From Anaeramoeba flamelloides (taxonomy: Eukaryota; Metamonada; Anaeramoebidae): DNA of 64,000 bases. The stretch is from the NCBI GenBank assembly GCA_027625915.1, contig JANTQA010000040.1, positions 2,542,001-2,606,000 on the forward strand, written 5' to 3'. Positions 34,523 through 46,500 of the stretch are shown here, piece by piece. Made by a program: the position numbers and the translations under genes. The first letter of the stretch is position 1; every line of letters starts with the position of its first letter. Below the pieces are notes generated by a model. The model did no database searches and was not told the origin of the DNA. It saw only the letters and a program-made list of their open reading frames with translations.

Positions 34523-35137
34523 TTTCAAATCTGTAAATTTTCATTTAGAAAATAGTATTTAAAACCATAAAAATTATTAAGGAGTGTTTTTTTAAATTTC
34601 TGTCTGATTGACTCTAAAAAATGAACTATTCAATTTTACAAGAATATAATTAAACAACCTAAAACGAGTTTAAAATGAGTTGAAAAATCAATAAAAAACG
34701 AAAAAAAAGAGGGAAAATATGAAGATTAAGAATTTTCAAGTATATTTAGTACGATTTTTGACTCACCAAAATGAAAAAAAGAAAAAATCTAAACTCATTT
34801 TTTTATTTTTACGAAAAATTTAAAAATAAATTTGAAATAAATCTAAAAAAAAAAATCTCTACTTTGTTTTTTATTGCCTTTTTGAAAAGATTAGGAGTTA
34901 AGAAATAATTAAGAGGATAATTAATTTCAAGAACTTGACTTTAGAACAATTTTTGTCGAAAAAAAAAAAAAGTATTTATTATCATCCAATCTTTGTTAAC
35001 CATGTCAAAGTTCTCAGTAATATTTTTTTTTTTTTTTTGAATCTAAAAAAATAAAAAAAGTAATGTGACTGAAAACTATTTCGCACAAAAAAAGTAATAA
35101 AAAATTCAAATATTAACTATATATTTCCCTCTCTTAA

Positions 35138-36134
35138 GGTTTACAATCTCTGAAGAACTAAAAATAGTTTATCTTGTATATGGGGCAGTGGGATATTGTT
35201 TCTTAGCTGATTGAACTTGAACTTTGTTTGAATTTGGATTTGTTAAAAAATGAAATTTTTCTTTTTTTTCTGAAACTCAAATTGATTAGTATAAAACTGA
35301 TTAGTATAAAACTGATCAGTTTAAAGGTATTTAAGAAAAAATTTCGTTTTTTAGTTGTTTATTGAAATATTTATTTCCTTTTCACTCAATTTCTGAAAAA
35401 AAAAATCGCAAATATAAAAACACCCAATAAAGCCAAACCTAATTAAAAAGCTCAATTGAGAACCCAAAATTCACATTTTTTTATTCTTAAATTCGAGAAC
35501 ATTCCAATCTATACGCTTTAAAGTAATCAATTTGGGTTTCAGAAAGAAATAATCACTACAAGAATAGCACAATCCATACAAATACTTTCAAGACTTTTTC
35601 GAACTTTCAGACTGACAGTCTGCAAGATTTCAGTCTCTGATATTCTTTCATATTGTTTCAAATTTCAAATACTTGATACAAACTTTTGTAAGCCAAAAAA
35701 AGGGATAAAAATAATAATTAACAAAAGATAGCATTTTGAATTTAATTGAAATTTTTGAAAGTTATCTAAAAGAAAAATATTTGTAAACTTTCAATAACCT
35801 GAAACTCTTTTTATGAAAACCAAAAATTGGAAAGTTGTTTAAATTACATGTTTTTAAAAGTTGGAATTGTAAAAACCTTTAAATTAAAAGTTGTTGCATT
35901 GTAATCTTCTAATTCCTTTCAAAATTTGGAACAATTTCAAAAAAACAAAAGTTTTGCTAAGGAAAAAAAGTGACTACAATTTTTGTGCTATTCTTGTCGG
36001 ATTAATTGAGAAAAATTTCATTTTTTAACAAATACCCTATTCAAACAAAGTTCAAGATCGATCAGCTAAGAGCCAAAATCCCACTGCCCCATATTCAAGA
36101 TAATCTTTTTTTCATTCTTTCGGGATTGTAAACC
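35138..36134. mobile_element. TTAA-type inverted-repeat element, long copy (family H, 997 bp)
   Basis: Left: TTAA then GGTTTACAATCTCTGAAGAA. Right (complement): TTCA then GGTTTACAATCCCGAAAGAA. Further inside both ends share ATCTTGTATATGGGGCAGTG / ATCTTGAATATGGGGCAGTG and the TTAGCTGAT(C/T)GA motif. The interior is unrelated to the shorter copies and has no long frame. One flank has drifted from TTAA to TGAA. Confidence 0.7.
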
Positions 36135-36322
36135 TGAATTTTGTTTATCAGGCTTTTTGTAATTTAATAAACTGGATTTTTTATTGATCTCAAAGAAAAG
36201 TGTCTTTTTTATTCAAACAATTGTTTTTTTAAAATCAAAATATAATAATTGTCTCTTTTATTTTTTTGATAATCCCACCTTTTAAAGAAATTTCTTTAAT
36301 CCTCAATATTTTCCAAATTGTA

Positions 36323-38449
36323 ATGGAATCACCAAATACTAAAAGGAAATTTAGTGGGTTTAAAAGAGTTGATCAGATTTTACGATCAACTTACCCGTGG
36401 ATTTCTTTACCATCTATTACCATTACTTCAAGGAAGAGCACACCTTTACCAACAGAAACTTTAAAACTTGATCTTGGAAATACGAATAAAACACTAGACG
36501 AAGTGTTAAATTTCCAGCCTTTAACAAATGTGGATGTTCAGTACAATAATTGTGTCCCGATTTATCAACAAACGTCTTTAAATGTAACCATTGATCTTCA
36601 AAAAAACCTCTCTGGATATGAATTAAAACCAAAAAAATTAGTCAAAAAACATAAGCCCCTATCCCAGCTTTCACACTTTCAAGTAAATTCTGGAAATTGT
36701 TCTGAAGCCATTTATTCAAATAACAACAATAGTGAATACCAAAATTACGAAGATGGCGACAATAATTATCAATTCATTGAAAGTGATCCTGATTCTGATC
36801 CAAATTATCAAACAAATAGAGTGGGAACCGAAAATATTCTTAACAGTATTTCTGAGGTTGGAAATGTAAAGCATGACAAAGACGGGGAAAAAACTTTATA
36901 TGATCTCAAAGATTCTTTGAATACAAAAGAAAAAGAAAAACAAAAAATTCCTATTAAAGAAAAAATATTAAAAAACTTCTTAGAAGAAAAAAGAAATGAG
37001 CCATTACAAACAAAAACAAAAAAAGAAGATGGAATTAAGAAAAACGGAGAGATCAAGAAAGGGGAAAAAAACAAAAAAGAAAAAGAAAACATTAACCAGA
37101 ATGACAAAACTATAACCACAAACAACACAACAAAAACAAATTCGAATAAAAAGGAAACAATTCCCAATACAAAGGAAACAGATCCTCAAAAATCCCAATC
37201 AAATCAACCCGAAATGGAATTTTGGAGAAGAAAATTATTATCTTTTCTCCAAAACCTGTTTGTTTTTAAGAATTTGAACACAAACGAACTGTATTTTAAT
37301 TTTAATACTAACGGATCAAAAGTATATCACAAAATTGTTTCAAATTTTTTATTTTTACAATCCTTTGAAAAAAGAATTGTAAATAAAGAAATTAACGATT
37401 TACAACAATTTTTAGAAGAAATAATAGAACAATTGCTAAAAATCGAATCGCAGTATGGTCGAAAACATTTTTTTTTTCGACTTTCGGTTCAAATAGCCTT
37501 AATTATTTGTAAATTTGTTGTAGCTTTGAATCAAAAAATTGAGAACAAAGAAAGTAATAGAAAAAGGAATCGAGGTGATACTTTTCATGAAGATAATTAT
37601 AATGTTATAAAGGTGTCACTTATTTCTGCTGTTCGAAATAATAATAAGGATGATAACAATAATTCTAAAGAGAAAAACAAAATTGTAAAGGAAATTATTA
37701 ATGATAATGAATTTGAAAGGAAATTAGAAAAAAATCGTGAAATTGAAATAAAGAAATCCAAATCAATAAATCAGCAGGAAAATCAAATATCTAAAGACAG
37801 TGGCCAAGCAACACTAACATTAATGAAGAAGAATACAAGTGAAAAAAATAAGGATGATGATGATGATGATGGTGACAGCAGTGGTGGTGGCGATGATGAT
37901 GATGATGATATTAATTTTCAAAACTTTAATAATACTCTCATCCAAACAACTGACAAAATTAAAACAATCACCAAAAATGGAAAAATAAGCAACTTTGATG
38001 AAATTAAAAAAAACAATAATGATAGATCTTGTTATTATCCATTATTTTTTTCAAAAAGTTTTCAACAAATTGAACAAACCCAATTAGGAAAAATCATTTC
38101 TTCAGATGCTATGCAAGACATTTTAAAGAAAAATGATAATTTTTCAAGTATTGATACTATTTTGGAAATTTTTGAAAAAAATAATAAATTAAAAAAAAAA
38201 TATTTACTATCCAAATATTCCGAGATAGATATGTATAAATATGACCAAAATTCAGCACTAGTTCAACAAATTAATTTAATGCCTTTCAAAACCCAGTTAC
38301 AACTTTGGTCTACAATTATCAAAAATAATTCTGATTTTTTCAACAAAAATTCTCAAGTTTTTTTAATCGATATAGATCTACTTGAAAATAATGTTATAAA
38401 TCAAATTATTGAGTTTTTTCAGAATTACTTAAAAGAGAATGAATATTAA
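36323..38449 (+). CDS. Low-complexity protein with bromodomain-like and NET-like segments (BET-like?)
   Basis: A single open frame of 708 residues from the ATG at 36323; an in-frame extension upstream lacks ATG. Residues about 150-295 and 410-560 are Asn/Lys/Asp-rich and disordered, with a poly-Asp run from a GAT repeat. Residues about 298-400 (FWRRKLLSFLQNLFVFKNLN, then NGSKVYHKIVSNFLFL, INDLQQFLEEIIEQLL and FRLSVQIALIICKFV) follow the four-helix order of a bromodomain but lack a clear acetyl-lysine Asn. The last 70 residues (INLMPFKTQLQLWSTIIKNN, VFLIDIDLLENNVINQIIEF) resemble the NET domain of BET proteins (LP-x-KLxRVVxII ... IEIDFETL ... LRELxxYV). This order would make it a divergent BET chromatin reader. 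The assignment is inference from pattern only. Confidence 0.5.
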   Translation: MESPNTKRKFSGFKRVDQILRSTYPWISLPSITITSRKSTPLPTETLKLDLGNTNKTLDEVLNFQPLTNVDVQYNNCVPIYQQTSLNVTIDLQKNLSGYELKPKKLVKKHKPLSQLSHFQVNSGNCSEAIYSNNNNSEYQNYEDGDNNYQFIESDPDSDPNYQTNRVGTENILNSISEVGNVKHDKDGEKTLYDLKDSLNTKEKEKQKIPIKEKILKNFLEEKRNEPLQTKTKKEDGIKKNGEIKKGEKNKKEKENINQNDKTITTNNTTKTNSNKKETIPNTKETDPQKSQSNQPEMEFWRRKLLSFLQNLFVFKNLNTNELYFNFNTNGSKVYHKIVSNFLFLQSFEKRIVNKEINDLQQFLEEIIEQLLKIESQYGRKHFFFRLSVQIALIICKFVVALNQKIENKESNRKRNRGDTFHEDNYNVIKVSLISAVRNNNKDDNNNSKEKNKIVKEIINDNEFERKLEKNREIEIKKSKSINQQENQISKDSGQATLTLMKKNTSEKNKDDDDDDGDSSGGGDDDDDDINFQNFNNTLIQTTDKIKTITKNGKISNFDEIKKNNNDRSCYYPLFFSKSFQQIEQTQLGKIISSDAMQDILKKNDNFSSIDTILEIFEKNNKLKKKYLLSKYSEIDMYKYDQNSALVQQINLMPFKTQLQLWSTIIKNNSDFFNKNSQVFLIDIDLLENNVINQIIEFFQNYLKENEY

Positions 38450-40143
38450 ATATATTATGAATAAATAATTAAATTCATATTATGATATTTTTTTTATTTC
38501 TTATTTTCTATTTTGATATGTCTTATTATACAGAAACAATGTTTTATTTGAAGGATTTTTTTTTAATCAATATAAACCTTGAAATTCAAGTAAAATACAA
38601 TATTTCTCATCTCTGAGTTCAATATTTGAGTTCAACGAACCTTAAGATTCTTTTCCTAAAAAGTGTTAAACAATCAAAATTTTTTTGAGGTTTTATTATT
38701 TTTTATCTACAAAAATCAAAATAATTTAGGGATCAGTTCAAAGGTGTGGGAAATTTGTTTGTTTTGTCTTGTAAAATGAAAACAAAAAAGAAATATAATT
38801 TTTATTTTTTTAAAAAAAATTTTTTTAATTCTTACCGAAAAAAAACAAGTCCCTTTTTTATGTACCTGGAGGAATACACACCGCCAAAACAAAACAATTT
38901 TATGAACCAAAATGAAAATTAAACAATTCTTTCTATGTGCAGAGAAATTGAATTTATTACTTTTTTTTACTATTTTCTTTACTAAAAAAAAAAAGATAAA
39001 ATCTAACTAAACTCCAATTCAAAATTTTTAACACACCAAAATTCAATTTCTAGAAAAAAATCATATTTAATCAGCTCTCAGAAAAATACCAAATTAGAAC
39101 CCTTCACTAATTGAAATGTTAACAATTGTTTATAAATTACAACTCAAAAAACAAAAAAAAAATAATTATCATTACAAATAAATCATGGGTGTGTTAAAAA
39201 TTTTAAAGAGAGAGCAAAACAAAAAAATACATTGATAAATTTGTTTAAATTCTATTAGGATTATTGATCGATCAATGGTTAAAAACTATCAATTAATTTT
39301 ATTTGAGTTCTTCTATTTGAACAACTCAACTTTAACCTAATATTATGTGTTTGAAAAAAATTGATAAAACGAAACAAGTTATGTAATTCAAAAAATTAAG
39401 TGAAAACAAAAAAACGAAAAGATGAAAAAATGATTTTCAAATTTTTCAAAAATCAAAATTATATCCAATTTGAATGAAATAGTAATCTTGTGATTGCTTG
39501 GAACATTTTAGCTGTGAGGAAAATTTTGAATTTTAGTTTACTATCAAATATCAAATCAAAAAATGGTTTTCTTTCTAGATCATATTTGTAATTTTTCAAA
39601 TTCGTATAGAAATAAATAATCTCAACAAGTAAATCACTTTAATCAAAAGGATTACCGAATCTCCTGATGTCTATCGAAGGTTTAATTTTATTCGAGCAAA
39701 ATTTCCCTTCAAAAAGTCAATTAAACAATAGTTTTACGGTCCCACTCTCTATATTAATTGCATTTTTAACCTTTAAAATTCAAAATTGTTAAGGGAGTTT
39801 TCAAAACAATTATTTCAAAAAAAATATAAGTTTTTTATATTTCTTTCAATTTTAGTTATTCCAATTCATTTCCTTCTTCTTCTTTTTTTAATACAAATCT
39901 ATTTTTTTGTAAATCTCTTATGAACAAAAAAGATATTATCTAAACTTTTTTTAATTGTTAAATTCAAATTTCAAGTATTATCTTTCATTCAATTTCTAAA
40001 TTAATGGGGTTTTATTAATGTTTCCAAATAAATTAAAATCATTTTTGTTTATTATCTTTATTTTATTTTTTTTTTTTTCTTTATTCGTTATTGATTGAAA
40101 ATTCCCATTCAGTTTTTGATATTCAAATTTCAAAACGTTGCAA

Positions 40144-40174
<31 letters not shown>

Positions 40175-40525
40175 ATAAAAAAAAAATAAAAAAAAAAGGA
40201 AAATAATAAGACAATTAAATAAAATCTATAAAATTAAAAAATTTTAATTATTTTTTAAGTAAAACTTATAGTTTGAAACTTTTCTTTTTTCTTTTACTTT
40301 TTTTTTTTTACTTTTTTTTTTTTATTTTTTTTTTTTTATAGAAAGAAACAATTTTGCCATAAAAAATAATAAAAAATAAATAAAAAAAAAATAATAATAT
40401 AAAATCATTATATAATCTATAATAAGCAAAAAAAAAGAAAAGGTAAAAAAAGGAAAAAGAAAAAGAAAAAAGAAAAAGAAAAAGAAAAAGTAAAAAATTA
40501 GAAAAAAGAAAAAAATGATTTATAT
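38450..40525. other. Intergenic with dispersed repeat and simple tracts
   Basis: Contains the second copy of the dispersed repeat (38999-39535), a (TA)n run at about 40146-40170, and polypyrimidine/polypurine tracts at 40270-40340 and 40430-40515 next to the 3' end of G-alpha 2. No gene recognised. Confidence 0.6.
38999..39535. repeat. Dispersed repeat, copy 2 (partner at 150-850)
   Basis: Same-orientation match to 150-850: AAACTCCAATTCAA, ACACACCAAAATTCAATTT, TTATTGATCGATCAA, TTTTATTTGAGTT and a final TTTTAGCTGTG-type segment occur in order. Shorter than copy 1 because of deletions in A/T tracts. Confidence 0.6.
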
Positions 40526-43500
40526 TTAATGAACATCACGTAATAAATCCGATAGAACAGTATCTTTAACAGCATCAAACACTTTTTTGACTATTTGATA
40601 TTTGGTATTTTAATATAAAATTAAGTTTAATATAATAAAAAAATATATATATAAACGCTTATTTAGAAATAAAATTTAATATATATCTAAAAAGAAAAAA
40701 CAAAAGAAAAAAAAAAGGAAAAAAAAAGAAAAAATTACTATTTGAAGTATCTGTTGCACAAGTGAAATGTGGATAAATTTTTTTTTGTTGGTTCCTATTT
40801 AAACGTAAAAATTGATCTCTAATATATTCTGACGCGAGTTTATAATCTAACCCCCCCGAGTATTCAAGAAAGCAAACATTTAAATCAATCTTTTTAATTT
40901 TCTCTTCGAAAATGTCTTTTTTATTTAAAAAGAGTATCATAGAAGAATTTTCAAACCAATGTGCATTACAGATCTCTTCAAATAATTTAAGTGATTCGGT
41001 CATTCTTTTTTGAGTTTCGTCTTCATATAATGTTTGATCGTATTCGCTCATGGATACACAGAATATTAATGCAGTTACATCCTAAATCAAAAAAAGATGA
41101 GGAATGTTATTAGATATTAAAGATCAAGAAAATAAATAAATATTAGAATTACAATGAAAAATCAATTTTTTCAATAAATAAATATCAGAATTACAAACTA
41201 ATTTCAAAAATGTATAAAATTATTCAAAAAATTCTGGATCATATAATTTTAATTTTCAAAATTCAAAAGGGAAAGATGGAAATAAGTGTGATCAGTGTTC
41301 AAAAATATGACAATAATTCGAATCTAGGTATATGGTAATATAAAGGTTATAAATTTATTCTCAGGATAAAGGAGAAAAACAATTTTCAACACAATTTTAT
41401 AAAAAAGTTATTCTGATTAAACAAAATACTCAAAAAATTCTTTTATTTTATTTCTTACAATTATTAAATTGATTGTTCTTGCAAAAAATTCCTGATCAAA
41501 GTACTTGAGGTTCGAAAATTAAGGATAATTCCAAAATGATAACAAAATAAACTATTTTCTAAGAATTTTAGCCTGGTAATAATTCGAGAAATGTTATTAT
41601 TTCAAAATATTGATTTTTTTTTGAATTTATTTTTATCAAGTATTTTGAAGGTAAAAAATAAATTACTATATTAAAAAGAGAAAAGTAAATCAAAGTCAGA
41701 ATATTTTCTTCTGGTAAAAACAAGATCTTAGTAAACTCTTTTTCAAACAAAAGGGCACACCTCTCAAATCATCAATACTATTGAATTTGATTGTTAATAA
41801 GATAATTACTTATTAGTGATTTTCATTTTAATTATTCATTTTTTCATTTTTTGCTTTTTTATTTTTGGATATTGAACAGTTGGAAAATGAAAAAACAAGA
41901 TAAGAAGTAACCAATTTGAAAATAATCTGACAGTATAAATGGAAACAGTTTAAGTTTGATTTCAAATGAGCTAGATGTAGGAATTAAGAAAGAATATTAT
42001 TGGATTGATGCATGGAACAAAAGAAAAGAGAAAATAAAGAAAAAAACAATTCCAACAAAAGAACCAGATGAATTCTGTCTTTATCTTTAAAATGAGACTT
42101 TAAAGAACAAAAGTTTGACGTGTAAAGAGTTATCAATAACTTGTAAAGAACTTTTTCCCAATTCAACGTATTCAAAGGTTGTTATTGATTTGATTATTTT
42201 TTTTTCTTTAGAATTTACAAGACGAGATTTCTAATTTCAAATAAAAGGGCACATCAAGTTTTAAACTATTTAATTTTAATTTTTATTGTTTTGTTTTAAT
42301 GAGTTTTAAATATCCAGTTGAGTGTTTTTTAGGTTTTAAAAGAGTTTCTTATCTTTTAGAATGATACTACAATTAATTTGATTCAATTATGAATAATTCT
42401 TGAAAATTTTATGTGCCCTTTTATTTGAAAAAGAGTTTAGTTTTTTAAAATAATATTTTTTTTTTACTTTTCAAGATCGCATTGTTATTATTGGAAAAGA
42501 GTTCATTTTAAGATATTAACAGAGAAGATATTTAAAAAAAAAAATTAAAAAAGATATAGAGACTGGGAGTGTTCTTGCTTTGTTCAGTTGGACATATTTT
42601 GTCAAGTGCATTGGAGTGTAGTGGAGTAATTATTTTTTCTTTTCTTGAAATAACAAAAAGTAAAAATTAATAAATTTTCAAAATTTTTTGAAATCAAAAA
42701 ATCCTAATGAAGGTTTTCATGTTTTTTTTTCTTTGTTTAATCAGAAAATCTAAGAATTTTATATAGACAGCAGCAAAAGGTATTCAAAAAAAATACCTTT
42801 AGGTTTATTTTAATATCAAATAATGGAGTAAAATTATAGATTTTGCCTAATTCTTTTCAAATGAAGGTAAATAGATATTATGTTTGTTTTTCATTATTTT
42901 TTTAATCGTTGTTTTAGTGAGTTAAACCATTAGATGTTCAATATAAAAAATAATAATAATAATAAAAAACACCAGAGTTAAGTTTCAGTAAGTTCGTTGC
43001 TTTTCTAGAGTCGCAGTTTAGATTAGAGAACCATTATCTTTTCGAAACATAAATTGAAATAGCAAGAAAACATTCATTTCCCTTTTATTGATATGAGTAA
43101 AATTAGAGATTTCATTCTATTCATTTAACATTAAAATAAAACTCGAACCTCCACGATACTCTACATCATTTGAAAGTACTATGTAGTGTTGATAAAATGG
43201 TTATTAGTTTATCCTTTTACAGTTATTTTTTTGATAAGTTAATGTTAAAAATGTTCATCTGTGAAATACAACCAACTATTATTTAATAAATAGAGGATCT
43301 GGCAATATCTTTTTCAGGTCTCAATAAAGTTTCAAAAGACGCGATTTTGCATAAAATTGCGAGAATAAATAATATCGTGATAACGTCACACATGACGATA
43401 TTCTATAAAATCGTGATAATTGTCTAAAAATCGTAATAAATTTCAAAATATCCTAATAAAAAAGTAAATCGCAATATAATTGTTGATGAAATTTTAAGAC

Positions 43501-46500
43501 TAATTCGACAATATTTTCCAAAATAAACAATTTTTGTTTTGATCAAAAAATAGATTATGTTAAAAAAAACGTTATTTATTTAAAAACCAACAAAAAAGAG
43601 ACTTGTTTCAAATCTAAGATCAGATCAAGAATTTCTATTGTAATTTCTTTTCATTTTGTTGACAGATCGATCGATCCTTTATATCAAATAACAATAATAA
43701 CAAAAAAGTAAATAAATAGTTTCTCAGTCAATTGTGGTGTTGTAAATTGCTATGAATAAAAAGGCTTCTAACAGAATTAATCCTTAATGTGTTCATTTAT
43801 AGAATGTGTTCTTGGGTTAAAACATTTCCAATATTCTAGTCAAGCTTAAAGGGGTTGGATAACTTTTCAAAAGCTTTCTCAATAACCCTAGACACATTAT
43901 CACCAATTATTAAGACTGTTTGCACACCTTTTTTCTTCTTGTTATTCTTCTTTGAGTATTTTTGTTTTGTAGAGAAAAGATCACTAGAGCTTAAAGGGTT
44001 TTTTTTTGATCTATCACCAAATAAGAAGGAAAACTCCTCTTTCCTCTTTTTTTTTATTTAACTGTTGAAGGTAATAACCCCATTTTAAAAAAAACACATT
44101 TATTTTCTACTCAAGCACATTTTCAAAATTAGTTATTATTTGTTTGATCATAAAATTTACAGGATATTTTTATTAAAAAAAAAAATAATAAAAATAATTT
44201 TGTTTTACTTTAAAAATCTCATTCCGTTTATTAAGCTTTGGGATTTTCCAAACCTTTCAAAGACTTGGAGAAACTTTACAGCACTTTTAAACATTTTCTA
44301 ACATTTTTAAAGGGGGGTGTTGTAAAAGTGTCAAGGCTTTGTAAAAGTCAAGGGGATTTTTGTAAGGTGATTTTAAAAAAATCATTTTCTTTTTATGGTT
44401 ATTTTATATTTTTCAGCGATTTTATGATTTAATGTGAGAAAGTAGGGTCCAATCACGATTATTTAATATTATCGCGGCAATTTATGGCCAATGCTGTGAT
44501 AATACAGGATATCGTCAAAACTCCTAATGTATTAATAGTAGGGCAAATATTCCATGAAGCAAGTAGTTCGTGAGTACTTTTTGTTTTTGATCGTTTGTGT
44601 TTTTTTATTAGACTAATTTTATATAACTCATTTGACATAAAATATCGAAATTTCTCATAATTAGGATAATGCCATATATTACCAATTTATCTAAAAATGT
44701 TTGATTGTTTATATTGAAATAAGAAAAACTAGCCAAAAGTGTTAGTCTTTCTGCAATTAAAGTAATTTACTGGCTTTTTTGAGTTTAATTTTTCATTTAA
44801 ACGTTATTAGGCATCTATTAAAGTCCCGTTATTATACGCACGGATTAATGACTTGAAAAATTTGATTTTTAATCAAATGAAATTTTTATTCTTTTGGTAT
44901 GCCTTTAAGTTTAAAATTACTTTTTAGATATTTTTTCTTTTCAAAAAAAAAAGCAAGTTTACTTCTCTTTAAAGAAAAAATCAATCAAAAATTCATTTTT
45001 GTGAGAAATCAAAATGAAAGTACTGTCGTAAGGATACGGAAAAAAAAAAAAAAAAAAACAGTTTGTGTACAAATCAGTTTTTTATTTTATAAAGAAAAAT
45101 TTGATTCGTAAAAAATCATTAGTATTTTTTTTCTTCTTCCAATATCATTTTGACCAATCAACAAGAAAAGAAGAAATACGTCATCAGTGTAATTGATTAT
45201 TGTAAATTTTGTTTGGAGTTTATATTAATCATTGATTTTTCTCAAACCCAGATGAAACAAAATAATAACAAACTCGTAATAATTAATAAATTGGAATGAA
45301 AGTATGATTTTTAATAATACTGATAAATTGACAAAATTATTTTAATGTTTTTAATTCTAACTCCATTTTTGAATTTTTTTGATAACTTGCTTTGAATAAT
45401 GGATTTTATTTGTTTTAATGCAAAGAAACTTTTGTTTATATCCCTTTGTATAAATCTGATAACTCCATTTTCAAAAAATTATTTCATTTTTATAAATATT
45501 TCGACAATCAACTAATTACAAACGTTTTTCTTTTTGCTTTTTTTGGAATTTAGCAGTATCAACAAAATTTTGATATATATTTTAGAATTCACCTTTTAAT
45601 TCCGTTATTAAAAAAAAAAAAAATCCATTTTAATTTCGTTTCAATTCTATTGTACCTTTGAATTGAATTTACTTTTTATTTTTTTTTTTGAAAATTGTCA
45701 CTAATACTGAAAAGTTTTTTAACTCTGGTAATCCTATTTTTTGATTTTTTTTAATGAACCGTTATGAAATTTAAAGATGGATAAGCTATTACGTAAATTA
45801 AGAAATCAAAAAAAACCTGGAAATATATTTTTTGGGGTTTCGCAAGAAAAAATATTTCAAAAAGTACAAAAATGTATTATTTAAAAAAACTCTTCAAAAG
45901 TAGCTATAAAATACTTGTGTTCATTTGAAAAAAGTGTGACCAAAAAGTTTTTTTTGTGTAATCCTAAAAATAGATCAATTGAAGTTTGTCATCTACTGTT
46001 AATTGAAAAATAAAAGGAACAAAATTTTCATTCATCCTTCCAAAAAAAAACATAGCTATCAAGAATAAAAAAACACCAAAGTCCTCAATTCTAAAAGTAA
46101 AACAAATAATTATTACTGAAATTCAGAATTAAACATTTCAAATTTGGGTTTGATCTATTAAAAAATTTTTTTTTGGAAAGCTGAATGAAAATTTTGTTCA
46201 ATTTATTTGAAAACAAAGGGTAAAATAGATACACTTTTTCAAAACTTTTTTGGGCACATTTTTTTTTAAAATGACTCGAAGAAACACAACAGTTATTTCT
46301 ATTATCTGTTCATAAAAATGTGTTTTTTTTTTTTTTTTTTTTTTTTTTTTCATTTCCCGAAAGGAAAAGTTTGCATCATTACTGTATACAGTCTGTACGC
46401 TTTTTAACACACACTCTAATTAATCAAATAAGACCTAAAAAAAAAAACCCTTTTTAGTGGCACAACTCTTGGATATAAGGTACAAAATGTTTTTTTTTGG

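Larger units (their letters stand above)
32973..36322. other. Intergenic, A/T-rich, with repeats
   Basis: Holds a segment resembling 2155-2285 (about 33280-33410), a left-end relative of family B at 34130-34265, a (TA)n run at about 34482-34520, and the long TTAA-type element 35138-36134. A 90-codon open stretch at 33663-33943 has no recognisable similarity and is not called. Confidence 0.55.

Noticed and set aside
36423-37198. Minus-strand frames opposite the BET-like gene
   Set aside because: They are shadows of the plus-strand gene's codon bias and are Phe/Cys-rich without motifs.
43320-44530. Clusters of ATCGTGATA-like sequence at both sides of a 1 kb stretch in the G-alpha 2 intron
   Set aside because: The two clusters do not align as terminal repeats and no flanking duplication is visible.
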